Assembly (NCBI GenBank): GCA_036927565.1
Contig: JAYESD010000009.1
Coordinates: 27,433,601-27,497,600 of the forward strand
Direction: 5' to 3'
DNA length: 64,000 bases
DNA from: Tuctoria greenei
Taxonomy: Eukaryota > Streptophyta > Magnoliopsida > Poales > Poaceae
The notes below the pieces were generated by a model. That model was given only the letters and a program-made list of their open reading frames with translations. It did not search any database and was not told the DNA's origin. A program made the translations under genes and the position numbers. Positions 22,126 through 34,189 of the stretch are shown here, piece after piece; within the stretch, counting starts at the first letter, position 1, and each line of letters starts with the position of its first letter.

Positions 22126-23987
22126 TGTAGGATTGAAGAGCACGTGAAAAGCTACCAGAGGGGGGTGAATGGTAGATTTAAAACATCTTACGCAGCAGAA
22201 ACAATTAAACCCCAAACCCTTTCGGCAGAAAAACGATCTGTTAAAGAAATCGTGTATGAGACTAATCTAAACGTGTTTCACCGTGACAAAAGTGATAGAT
22301 ATCAGAGAGAATCAAGTCACGAAGACAACACAAAAATAATCACTCAAATCTGTCAAGAAAAACTCAAGTTATGATCGAAAGATCAAACAACGGTCAATCT
22401 GCCCTACCCAAGAAAAAACAGTTCTGGAACGCTGCAAAGAAACTCGTGTAGATCATAGACCACAAATCCAATGACCGTGAAATTTTGACAGATGATAGAC
22501 AATCAAGTTGTGAAGACAACCCAAAAATAATCACGTCAATTGGATCAGTAAAACTCGAGTTATGATAAAACCACCAACGAAAGGTAGTGCTGTCCAGAAA
22601 CTCGACGAGTAAAACTTGTCTGGAACAAGTCGGACGAACAAGGCACAAAAGTTACTTCAAACTACGAATTTTATTCAATAGAACACAATAGGAACAGCCC
22701 CAAAGTCGTACACCACGAGCTCTGGGCTCCCTTGCTTATATAACCAGCCCTTAGGCCAACCCAATATCAACTAGGACTCCAATCCTACTCAGATCACAAA
22801 TCGTAACTTTCCATAACTGCTCAAGATTCTTCTATACGCAGATAGAAGCAATCTTAAGACTTCCAAACACCTTAGGAACGTATCCCACATTCCTAAACAA
22901 CTCAAATTCGTGACCCACACGAAATCCTATCATAACCAACTCAAATCTTTCCATATTTGAGTCAAACCCGACTCAGCCGCAGCCTGAGTCCATAACCTAG
23001 TCGGTTGGACCTTTCCGACCAATTCTTTATGTCCACATCACTTCATCACGCCTCGGAACCATGCAGCCACGTCCATGCACTCCTTGCACACATGCAAACA
23101 TCTTCCAATGACGTCCACGATACCTTCATATGCATTGTTCTTGATTCAATCATGATGCGCAACCTCCTGATCAGCTCAACCACAATTCCTCCTGAATTTG
23201 GTTGTTGGAACCTCATCTCCTCCCTGAGACTAGTCCAATGGATCCCGTCACCAGCCATGTCTTGAACTCAAGCAACACCTGCACATGAATGAACAACCAA
23301 TCCATACGAGTCCAAGTCCTCGACTTGACTCAAGTTAGTTCCGAACACAACACCTTACGTGAGCACCTCACATAAGCATGTTGCAAAGCATATCAAAACG
23401 AAATCATCCATATCAACCAAAACACACCAAAAACTTAGCAAATGAATACTAAGCAATCTTTCCAAGAATATAAAGCAAGTTCAAAACTTTGCGAATGAAA
23501 AGCAGAAGTATTGCGGTCAAGTTCCGGACCATCCCACAGCAAGCCGGAGCTTGACCCGGAGCTTACTAGTACAATGAAGAACCTGCCGGAGCTTACCAAA
23601 ACTAGTAGATCCTAGCACCGGAGCTTACCAAAAACTAGTCAAAACTAGTCAACCCAAAACCGGAGCTAGACAAAGTACATTGGAGCTTAGCAAAAGCATG
23701 ACGGAGCTATCAAATATATGCCGGAGCTATCAAAGACATGCTGGAGCTAAAGATAAAGCTCACCGGAGCTAACCAAAGCTAGTCGGACCTTACCAAGAAG
23801 TCGGACCTAGCATCTAACGTAGCCGGAGCTACCCAAAACAAGTCGGACCTACCGTCGGACCTTGTTGTAGCTCAGAGCTAGAGTCGGACCTTGATAAAAA
23901 GGTGTTTTGGTGATATTCGAAACTTTTATCATCAAAGCCAAGTGTATTCAATACAAGCCAATGTATTCAGCACACATAGGTCTTACA
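22126..23987 (-). repeat. Copia 3' LTR (left)
   Basis: Starts tgtaggattgaagagcacg and ends cacataggtcttaca. From about 23520 it holds more than ten copies of the motif cggagct, spaced 20-40 bp apart, plus several gtcggacct. The ORF at 23005-23265 recurs in the other LTR and is not a gene. Confidence 0.95.
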
Positions 23988-25160
23988 ATCTCCCCCTTTA
24001 TGAATGCATTGGCAACACCATTTAAAATCCGAACATTGGCTTATTCACATAAAAGTTTTGAAGGCAATTTCTCCCCCTTTGTAAATCAAAAATAAAATGA
24101 GAAGAAAAATTATCCCATATTATCTCTCCCCCTTTATTATCTCTCCTTATGCACATATTCTCTCTCTCTCTTCATGCTTATCTCTCCCCCTTTGACAATG
24201 TATTCAGCAAGTCATGAGATATAAACAAATTATCTCTCCCTTTTTGAATGTGTGATTAATCTCTCCTCCTTTAGTTGTTATGAGCATATTATAACATATA
24301 CATATAAACAAAGCTCATCTAAGTCATACTATCAAGTAACTTACACTATCACATCAATGAGATACATAAAGTAGTGTAAGCCATGCTAGAGATCATATGT
24401 AATATTCAATTTAAGCAAGTCATGATCACACAAACTTAACTATTTCAAAACTTGAAAGCATGACACTAGTTGCTGCATTTTATTATTTTTCAAAGCACAA
24501 ATTTAGATCATATGATATTTGCAAGAGATTATATGTGCATCTGCCTTATTCTAACCAACCAAGCCAAGCCTATGTCATTTGACAATCAGAAGCTTAAGGA
24601 CATGGTTTTAGTCATACACAACTTCTTCCAAGTTCATATCTAAGTGCAATGATAAGCTATCTCAAAAGAAGAAGTGCGATGCATGCATATTCTCTTGATC
24701 TTTTCTCAATTTATATTTGTTCATAAAAACTCAACATGTGAGTTGATTACTTGATAAATTCTTAATGATTAAAAGTACTTGTGAGCATGCAACAAGTTTG
24801 AAACAGCAAGAAAGTTCGACCATGGCCAGATTTAGTGTAAGTAATTATTCCAATTACTTAGACATGGCAAAAACTACAAAATGTATAACACGAGTAGTGT
24901 AGTAGGAACTTTCAGCATGTAAAAGGAATCATAAAATCATATATGTATGAAATACTATGCTCATATTATTTTAATTTCAGATTCACACAAAGACTTCCCA
25001 AGTTTCAAAACTCCCCCTCAATTTAAGCCATGAGGATGTATAACCCCTATTTCACTACGAATGTAACAAAAACGAGTGAAATCCAAAGGTTTTGTAAAAA
25101 TGTCAGCCAATTGTTGTTCGGTATCTACATGGTGAAGCACAATGTTTCCTTTTTCAACAT
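23988..25160 (-). other. Copia 3' tail with multiple polypurine tracts
   Basis: On the plus strand tctccccctttatgaatgc adjoins the LTR, so the minus strand carries AAAGGGGGAGA directly before the 3' LTR. At least four more variants of tctccccctttr occur at about 24070, 24125, 24185 and 24235. No ORF is supported in this AT-rich stretch. Confidence 0.7.
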
Positions 25161-25164
25161 TATC

Positions 25165-28100
25165 TCAGAGAAAGTGATACCTAATGTCAATGTGCTTAGT
25201 TCTAGAATGTTGCACGGGGTTTTTAGCAATGCAAATGGCACTAGTGTTATCACAAAACAGTGGAACACTATCTAGATCAACCCCATAGTCCTTAAGTGTT
25301 TGAATAATCCAAAGAATTTGTGAGCAAGCACTAGCAGCAGCTACATATTCAGATTCGGTTGTGGATTGTGCAACTGAATTTTGTTTTCTAGAGGACCAAG
25401 CAACAAGAGAATTACCAAGAAAATGACAAGCACTGGAAGTACTTTTCCTATCAATCCTACAACCCCCAAAATCAGCATCCGAAAAATCTTTCAAAGTAAC
25501 GGTTGAGGAAGAACGAAGAAAAATGCCAAATTCTTAAGTTCCATGTAAGTACGTGAGAATCCTTTTGACGGCTTGACGATGTGAAACACGTGGGGAAGCT
25601 TGAAACCGTGCACAAAGACATACGCTGAATTGTATGTCCGGTCTTGATGTCGTGAGGTACAAAAGTGATCCGATCATGCTTCTATATTCTTTTTGATCCA
25701 CGGGTTCACCATCTTCATCAAGTTCAAGTGTTGTTGTTGTTCCCATTGGTGTCCGAAGAGGCTTGCTTTTGTCCATGTTGAAGCGCCTTAGGAGGTCTTT
25801 GGTATACTTCATTTGATGCACAAAGGTACCCTCCTTGGTTTGCTTGATTTGCAGCCCAAAAAAGTAAGTGAGTTCACCCATCATACTCATTTCAAATTCG
25901 GAACTCATCATTGCTGAAAACTTGGACACAAGATCATGAGAAGCACAACCAAAGATAATATCATCCACATACACTTGAACAAATAATGAGTCATTGCCAA
26001 GCTTAAGCACAAAAAGAGTTTTATCAACCTTGCCCATGGTAAACCCCTTTTCAAGTAAGAATGTTTTTAACCTATCATACCATGCTCTAGGGGCTTGTTT
26101 GAGACTGTATAAGGCTTTGGACAGTTTGTAAACATGATTAGAAAAATCTGGATTTTCAAAACCCGGTGGTTGTTTGACATAAACCTCCTCATCTATGTAG
26201 CCATTAAGAAAAGCACTTTTAACATCCATTTGATATAGCTTAAAACCTTTAGATGCTGCAAAAGCTAACAAAATTCTTATGGCTTCTAATCTAGCGACAG
26301 GAGCAAAAGTTTCATCAAAACCTAGACCTTCAACTTGAGTGAAACCTTGAGCAACCAACCTAGCCTTATTCCTAACCACAACCCCATCCTCACTTTGTTT
26401 ATTTTTATATACCCATTTAGTTCCAATTAAAGTGTGACCTTGAGGTGGAGGTACAAGTTTCCAAACATTATTTCTTTCAAAATTTTCTAACTCTTCTTGC
26501 ATGGCAATAATCCAAGATTCATTTGTGAGTGCGTGTGATATATCTTTGGGTTCAAAAGAAGCAACAAAAGCAGAATGAGCATGAGAGTTTGGATCGCAAA
26601 ACCTGGACCGTGTGACTCGTTCGTGCAAGCTTCCAATCATCTGTTGTGGGGGATGATCTTTGTAAAACTGTAGGGGAACAGATGTCTCACAAGCTTCTTC
26701 TTCTTCATGTTCATCACAAATCGATGAGCTTGTGGCTTGAGGATGATCAGGACCAGCATAGGTGATAGCCGGAGCTTGTTCAATGTCCGGAGCTGGACAC
26801 GTGTCAACTTCGGAACTACCAGGCAGTATCACCGGCTCTTCTTCATCTTCGAAAATACCCTCCCCCTGAGGATACGGATCTGGTCCTGCAACACTGGAGC
26901 TCGTACCTGAGCTAGCTTCATCAAAAGACACTTCACAAGTCTCCACAATTTTTTTAGTGTCAAGTAAAAGCACACGGTAGCCTCTAGTATGAGATGGATA
27001 ACCAAGAAACATGCCATCAATGGATCTAGGTTCAAATTTATCAAGATTATCATGTTCCTTAACAAAGAATTTGCAACCAAAGACCCGAAAGTGTGTAACA
27101 CTAGGCCTATGTCCAAACCGAAGCTCATATGGTGTTTTACCTAGCTTAGCACGCAAGAAAACACGATTTGAGACATAACAAGCGGTTGCAAACGCATCAG
27201 CCCAAAATTTCCTAGGAGTTTGATATTCATCAAGCATAGTCCTAGCCATCTCAACTAAGGTTCTGTTCTTTCTTTCTACAACACCATTTTGTTGAGGTAC
27301 ATATGGTGAAGAGAATTGATGATCTATTCTATTTTCAGCACAAAAGTGATCAACAAATTGATTTTTAAATTCAGTTCCATTATCACTTCTAATTGCTTTT
27401 AATGATCATGGGTGATCAATTGATAATCTAAGAAATAAAGTTCTAAAGTGACTAAAAAATTCATTCTTAGACGCCATAAAGTAAACCCAAGAGTATCTAG
27501 AATAATCATCAACGATAACAAGAACATACTATTTACCTCCGAAGGATTGAACACGTGAAAGTCCTACGGTGTCAAGATGCAAAAGTTGACATGGTTCAGT
27601 TGTCATGATCATTGTGAGAGGAGTATGTGAACCTGCAACCATCTTAGCATGTCTACAAGAAGAGCACACAATTTCTTTGTCCCCTTTAAGCTTAGGCAGC
27701 CCACGTATGCGATCAAGAGCACTAACACGCGTTAGGTGATCAAAGCCTACGTGACCAAGTCTACGATGCCAAAAATATAAGTCCTTTGAATCATTAGCAA
27801 CTAGACACCTATGCTTAGAGGAAGACATATCAAAATCAGCTTTAAAAACTCTTCCAAACAGAGACATGTTAAAAATAAGCTCACTATTTGAACCTACAAC
27901 TTTGCAGCAGTCTTTATTGAAAATAATTTCTAGATTTTCATCTAGCAATTGTGCAACAGAAAGCAAGTTATCTTTCAAATTTTTGACAAGTGCCACATCC
28001 TTCAAAGTGTAGTGATCATTTACTCTAACCGAACCCTTAGCAATTATAGGAGTTGAAGAATTATCGGCAAAAGTAACATTCTCTACACGTGACACAAAAG

Positions 28101-28182
28101 AGAGGGAGGAGAACCACTCTTTGTTACCGGTCATGTGGCATGAGCAACCTGAATCCACAATCCAAATGTTCTCCTTCCTCAA
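25165..28182 (-). pseudogene. Copia pol: protease, integrase, reverse transcriptase, RNase H (broken)
   Basis: In order on the minus strand: protease with DSGCSCHMTG (about 28150), pre-integrase HRRLGHVGF, integrase with the D and E motif text (IVDDYSRYSW; PQQNGVVERKN), reverse transcriptase with QMDVKSAFLNG and YVDDIIFG, and RNase H with TESEYVAA. In-frame stops are a TAG at 27529-27531, a TGA at 27406-27408, a TAA at 25534-25536 and a TGA at 25165-25167. Another TAG at 28192-28194 separates pol from gag. Several are single transitions from Trp, Gln or Arg codons judging by family consensus. No functional polyprotein can be made. Confidence 0.93.
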
Positions 28183-28191
28183 ACGTGTAAC

Positions 28192-30489
28192 CTACATAAA
28201 AGCACAATACGTCGATAACTCAATACTGGGGTTAGTCAAGAGGCATTTAGGAATCCAGTACTGAGTCACGCGACGTGCAGCAGGAAAAACACGCGAAAGC
28301 TGAAACAAAACAGCCGGTTTATGAGTCAAAGTTCGAGATTTTTTATTCTTAACTACTGTCCTATAAGGTGTTACTTGTGTAGCACAAAAATCAGTAGCTC
28401 CGGAGGCAAAAACAGAAGGTACGGAGGTAAACTTTGAATGTTTTTGACTCAAAACAGCAGGTTGTACATTCGATTCAATGTGTGCAGCAAATTTTGCATG
28501 AAAGTTATGAGATCTAGCAACCATTTTTTCCCTTTTTTGTTGTTTAGCTAGTCTATAACAAAAATCTATGACATGACCATCTCTACCACAGAAGGTACAA
28601 TGAAATTTAACTTTGTGTTCATGTCTAGATGAGCAAGCAATATTTTTATTTGAAACCGAATGAGGCAACACTCCTACAGATTTGAAAACCACTCCATTTT
28701 GTTTAGGAAATATTTGAATCAAGCCACTTCCTAATGACTTTACAATTTTAGGTGGATGTGCCTTAGCATGAGCATGAGAATCAAAACCTAAACTAGTTTT
28801 ATCATTGCAAGACTTGGAAGAATTTAGCAGTAAGTTTAGGTTCTTATTCCCATTACAAAACCGATCTAGTGTCCTATTCATGTCATCAAGTCTCTTTGAC
28901 AAGTCTAGGCAGTTTGCACATGAAGTTTTTCTTTTTAGTTTGCAATTGGAGCAATATTTAACTTCATAAGAACGTAAAGCATTGTTCAATATAGAAATTT
29001 CATTCATAGCATCTTGCAGTTTTTTATCAAGATCATCACAACTAGAACAATGCAAATCAATTGTAGAACAGCTAGCATCTTTCAAGTTTTTATCATTAAG
29101 TGTAGCAAGCTCTCTGTTCTTTTCAATTTCTTCATCAAGTCTATCTAGAGTGGAGGAGTGTGCACTTCTTAATGTGGACAATTGTTCATAGATTAAGTCA
29201 CATGAGGGACATGCATCATCACTAGGAATCAAGGTTTTTAAACGGTTAATTTCAGATTCTAGTGATTCAATTTTAGCAGCATTATCCCTAAGCTTTTTGT
29301 CTTTTTTCTTGACAATAATAGTTGCACGAGAAATAGCATCACACATTTCATTGCAGGTAGAACATACCTCATCGTCTTCACTGTTGTGTTCTGCATCCTC
29401 CTGACTTGATCTTGATCTTGTTTTGCCCGCCATGAAGCATAAGTTGGCCATATCGTCATCATCTTCATCACTTTCAAAGTCTACATCACTTGAACTAAGT
29501 TCTTGAAGTGCAGTGATGAAGCTGTTAATCATCTTGCGTCCTATGGTACCCTTCTTTTTCTTCGTATCTTTTGCAGAGGAGTGCTTCGTTCTTGTTTTCT
29601 TTTCATCCCGGGACGTAGGACCTGAAAGGTTAGGGCAATCTGAACGAAAATGTCCTGTCTTACCACATTCGAAGCATCGTTGAGGTTCGGAGCTTCCTCT
29701 CCTTCTAGTTCTCACATTTTGCAATGCTTTTGAGAACCTCGTGGAGAGAAGTGCTAGCTCCTCTTCCGGAAACTCCTCAATCTGTTCAAGGGTTAGAGAG
29801 GACAACAAAGCAAGTGTACTACAAGATGAAGATTGGCCGGAGCTAGGCATATCACGTTGAGAAACAAAAGCAATAGACTTGTTAGAGTTCTTACGTGATA
29901 TTATATCAATTTCATGAGTTTTTAGCTTGGAATATAGCACATCTAAAGTAAGTGTACTCATGACAGTAGATTCACGAATAGTAACTTTCATCTCCCAAAT
30001 TGACATGTCTAATGCACTTAACAATTGCCTAGCATTTTCAGCATCTGAAAAATTAACATTGACGCTTCGCAAGTTGCTGAGAATTTTATTAAAGTGAACA
30101 AAGAGATCATCAATTGACTCGCCGGGTTGCATCTCGAAGCGCATGTATTATTTCTTGAACATGTCTTGCCTTACCTCTTTGATCGTGTTGGATCCTTTGT
30201 GGTAGTCACAAAATGCTTTCCACACATCGTATGCAGATCGGAGGTGTGCAACACAATCGAAGTCGCTTTGTGTTAAACCTTGTATGATCAAGTTCCGAGC
30301 TTTGTTGTTGTTGTCGACATCTCTCAGATTTGTAGTTGTAACTTGATCATTTGATGGCACTTCATAAGGCTTGTATACCTTCTCCCATATTGCAAAGCCT
30401 TGTGTCTGGATGAAAGCCTCCATGCGTGCCTTCCAAACCTCAAAATCAATACCAGCAAACACACACGGTTTGGCGGAGTACTTCTCCAT
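28192..30489 (-). pseudogene. Copia gag (broken by one stop)
   Basis: The ATG at 30489 opens MEKYSAKPCVFAG. The frame continues through a TAA at 30145-30147 into MQPGESIDDLFVHFNKI, the usual Copia gag (UBN2-type) text. A first CCHC knuckle (CFECGKTGHFRSDC) lies at about 29640-29685 and a second (CTFCGRDGHVIDFC) at about 28575-28620. Between them is a long charged, coiled-coil-rich region with paired cysteines (CPSCDLIYEQL, CSNCKLKRKTSCANC). The long gag with two knuckles is in keeping with Sireviruses. Confidence 0.9.
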
Positions 30490-30537
30490 GATGATTAGTC
30501 AAAAACACATGCAAATCACAAAGATTAGAGCACTGTG

Positions 30538-30549
30538 GCTCTGATACCA
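30538..30549 (-). other. Copia primer-binding site
   Basis: The minus strand reads TGGTATCAGAGC two bases after the end of the 5' LTR, complementary to the 3' end of initiator tRNA-Met, the normal primer for plant Copia elements. Confidence 0.95.
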
Positions 30550-30551
30550 AT

Positions 30552-32407
30552 TGTAGGATCGAAGAGCACGTGAAAAGCTACCAGAGGGGGTGAATGGTAG
30601 ATTTAAAAAATCTTACGTAGCGGAAACAATTAAACCACAAACCCTTTTGGCAGAAAAACGATCTGTTAAAGAAATAGTGTATGAGACTAATCTAAACGTG
30701 TTTCACCGTGACAAAAGTGATAGATATCATAGAGAATCAAGTCACGAAGACAACACAAAAAGAATCACTCAAATCCGTTGAGAAAAACTCAAGTTATGAT
30801 CGAAAGATCAAACAATGGTCAATCTGCCCTACCCCAGAAAAAACAGTTCTAGAACGCTGCAAAGAAACTCGTGTAGATCATAGACCACAAATACAATGAC
30901 CGTGAAATTTTGACAGATGATAGAAATCCAGTTTTTAAGACAACCCAAAAAGAATCACGTCAATTGGATCAGTAAAACTCGAGTTATGATAAAACCACCG
31001 ACAAAAGGTAGTGCTGTCCAGAAACTCGACGAGTAAAACTTGTCTGGAACAAGTCGGACGAACAAGGCACAAAAGTTCCTTCAAACTACGAATTTTATTC
31101 AATAGAACACAAGATAAACAGCCCCAAAGTCGTACACCACGAGCTCTGGGCTCCCTTGCTTATATAACCAGCCCTTAGGCCAACCCAATATCAACTAGGA
31201 CTCCAATCCTACTCAGATCACAAATCGTAACTTTCCATAACTGCTTAAGATTCTTCTATACGCAGATAGAAGTAATCTTAAGACTTCCAAACACCTAGGA
31301 ACGTATCCCACATTCCTAAACAACTCAAATTCATGACCCACACGAAATCCTATCATAACCAACTCAAATCTTTCCATATTTGAGTCAAACCCGACTCAAC
31401 CGCAGCCTGAGTCCATAACCTAGTCGGTTGGACCTTTCCGACCAATTATTTATGTCCACATCACTTCATCACGCCTCGGAAATATGCAGCCACGTCCATG
31501 CACTCCTTGCACACGTGCAAACATCTTCCAATGACGTCCACGATACCTTCATATGCATTGTTCTTGATTCAATCATGTTGCGCAACCTCCTGATCAGCTC
31601 AACCACAATTCCTCCTGAATTTGATTGTTGGAACCTCATCTCCTCCCTGAGACTAGTCCAATGGATCCCATCACCAGTCATGTCTTGAACTCAAGCAACA
31701 CCTGCACATGAATGAACAACCAATCCATACGAGCCCAAGTCCTCGACTTGACTCAAGTTAGTTCCGAACACAACACCTTACGTGAGCACCTCACATAAGC
31801 ATGTTGCAAAGCATATCAAAACGAAATCATCCATATCAACCAAAACACACCAAAAACTTAGCAAATGAATACTAAGCAATATTTCCAATAATATAAAGCA
31901 AGTTCAAAACTTTGCGAATGAAAAGCAGAAGTATTGCGGTCAAGTTACGGACCATCCCACAGCAAGCCGGAGCTTGACCCGGAGCTTACTACAATGAAGA
32001 ACCTGCCGGAGCTTACCAAAACTAGTAGATCCTAGCACCGGAGCTTACCAAAAACTAGTCAAAACTAGTCAACCCAAAACCGGAGCTAGACAAAGTACAT
32101 TGGATCTTAGCAAAAGCATGCCGGAGCTATCAAATATATGTCGGAGCTATCAAAGACATGCCAGAGCTAAAGATAAAGCTCACCGGAGCTAACCAAAGCT
32201 AGTCGGTCCTTACCAGGAAGTCGGACCTAGCATCTAACGCAGCCGGAGCTACCCAAAACAAGTCGGACCTACCGTCGGACCTTGCTGTAGATCAGAGCTA
32301 GAGTCGGACCTTGATAAAAAGGTGTTTTGGTGATATTCGAAACTTTTATCATCAAAGCCAAGTGTATTCACTACAAGCCAATGTATTCAGCACACATAGG
32401 TCTTACA
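30552..32407 (-). repeat. Copia 5' LTR (right)
   Basis: Colinear with the left LTR over its whole length, with scattered substitutions and short indels (for example one G fewer in the G-run after ccagag). It has the same cggagct motif cluster at about 31965-32260. It is followed by CTGAT at 32408-32412. Confidence 0.95.
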
Positions 32408-34189
32408 CTGATGCTAAATCTCTAAGTGCAACTAGGTCGGAGCTTGCAAAAAAGAACAAATACCATCATCGCTTGGGATCTGCCAGATATGCCCCCAAAG
32501 TCCAGAAATGGAATAAGATATTAGACGAAATTACCAGTAAGGGCAATCCTCACCCATTAGAAGGGTGCGATGAGCGAACTCAATGTTGGGTCTTTGCTCG
32601 GTCAGGTTTGACCAGCGAAGGCAAACTTAAAAAGCCCGACTCTCTGAATGAAGTAGAGGATAAAATGAAAAAAGTAATTGAAAAGCAACAGAAGGGTCTC
32701 TTCAAGCCGAAGAGGGAGAATGACCAACTTACCGCTATCTTAGGAAACCATGAACACAGCGGATGGGTTCGAGCGGTCTCTTCTCAAATGTCTTGGCTAG
32801 ATGGTTTCCCTAAAGATAAAGACACATATAGAAGACGTGAGAAGTTTAAGAAAACACTTGATGAAACGATTGCTCAAAAGGTCAAAGAAAATATGCAAGA
32901 AATAATGGAACAACTTAGACAATCAGGACAATTAGTGGCACCGAGTACAGTGATGGTTCCGGTGCAAAAGGAGCAATTAGTATCTCCAACTGCCTACCCT
33001 AGCAGTGTTGGTTTCGTGTCAGGCTCAGGGTCAACCCATAAGTTCCATGTCGATGATATTGCTAACGATAAATCTTGTTGTCTTCTTGTCCTGATAGGCA
33101 GAGCAGGGAACAAAACCAAACAGGTTGCCACTGCTATGGCAAAGCCTGATCGTGACTTCAACGGGAATCCACTTCCGTTGTATTATGCTGTGGTGCAAGT
33201 TCTTCAGATCATTGATAATGATTATGAAGATTATGAAATAGACCACATCACACCTGAGGGGATCGCGACTCTGGGGCAGGCTATCAACCAATTAATCCTT
33301 TGGCACCGACGCGATATCGTGTTGGAAGATGAGCCAATTTCTAGCCCCGTCGCATCTCCAAATATTGCAACCCCATCCTCTAAGGCGAAAGTGCATGAAG
33401 ATCCACTCCCCCTATGTCTCAGCAAGGATGATATCCAAGAGCAACTAGTTGGACAACAGCTTCAATCAGTACCAGAGCAAGCTGTTGCTAGTAAAGAGCA
33501 ACCAGTTGAGCAACAGCTTGAAGTAGTACTAGAGCCAACTGCTGGGAGTAAAGAGCAATCAGTTGAACAACAGGTTCAACAACAAGCCAGTGTCCAACTT
33601 CCGACGACTACTCCTCGATCATCAGTGCCTATCAAAGTTACCCCATACGAAAATAAGAAACCTTCATCAGAAGTGTCAAAATATTTGGAAACTATGAAGG
33701 AAAATATTATGAAATCGAGTGCATATCGTTCTTCTTATGAGCCATCATTAGGAGATATCGAGGAGTGGGAAGAAGACGGTGTCATGTATAATCGGCGGAC
33801 GGCTTTAGTTAAACCAGGAGTTCCAATATACAAGCTTGAGAATGTTCCTCCTGAATTTAAGAATGGGAAGCCGTTCATGACATCCGTACAACTTAGCAAA
33901 CAACCTGTCCAGCTCAGAAGAATGCATGAGTGGTACATCACTGCCAGCACAAAATATGATCTTAATTGCGTCACATTTTGTATTCCAAAAGAAGCATTCT
34001 GGAGCACTAGAGTAGATAGACGAGTCATTTTATTTGAACAGCTGCATGCCCTTTTTCCACCGGGGCATGCTCGAAATCAACCTACTATTCGTCTGGTGCT
34101 TGTAAGTGCTCTAATATTTTGTATTTGCTTTTCTTACTACACGCATACGCATTTCATGAGATTATAACAATTTTGGACTTCTTCAATAG

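Larger units (their letters stand above)
22126..32407 (-). mobile_element. Copia LTR retrotransposon, Sirevirus-like, 10,282 bp
   Basis: Two LTRs (1862 and 1856 bp) begin TG and end CA and are flanked by CTGAT. The element is read on the minus strand: 5' LTR at right, PBS, gag, protease, integrase, RT, RNase H, then a 1.2-kb tail with several polypurine tracts and the 3' LTR at left. The order integrase before RT places it in Copia. The length, the long gag with two CCHC knuckles and the multiple polypurine tracts fit the Sirevirus lineage. By eye the LTRs differ at roughly 3 percent of sites, so the insertion is fairly recent. At least six in-frame stops make it non-coding now. Confidence 0.95.
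21647..34101 (+). pseudogene. CACTA second gene: Transposase_24-like region leading to Ulp1 pre-domain, split by Copia
   Basis: Part 1 is 21647-22125; part 2 resumes at 32413. The reading frame is continuous across the Copia insertion when one CTGAT copy is removed. Recognisable text is RKRGQRGPNKG, ENWRKLPEQTKNELWEKI, KNKYHHRLGSARYAPK, then KPDSLNEVEDKMK. All are typical of plant Transposase_24 (PF03004) proteins of CACTA elements. A Gln/Glu-rich degenerate repeat lies at about 33420-33600. The C-terminal part (LRRMHEWYITASTKYD) is the usual lead-in to a Ulp1 domain. A one-base loss near 21926 shifts the frame between LWEKI and KFPKGTEEA. The exon ends at a perfect donor, CTT/GTAAGT at 34101/34102. 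The product would be a DNA-binding or regulatory protein of transposition. Confidence 0.85.

Noticed and set aside
23005..31688. Pair of similar 86-residue ORFs (MDLSDQFFMS and MDLSDQLFMS)
   Set aside because: They lie at equal positions in the two Copia LTRs, so their similarity is LTR identity.
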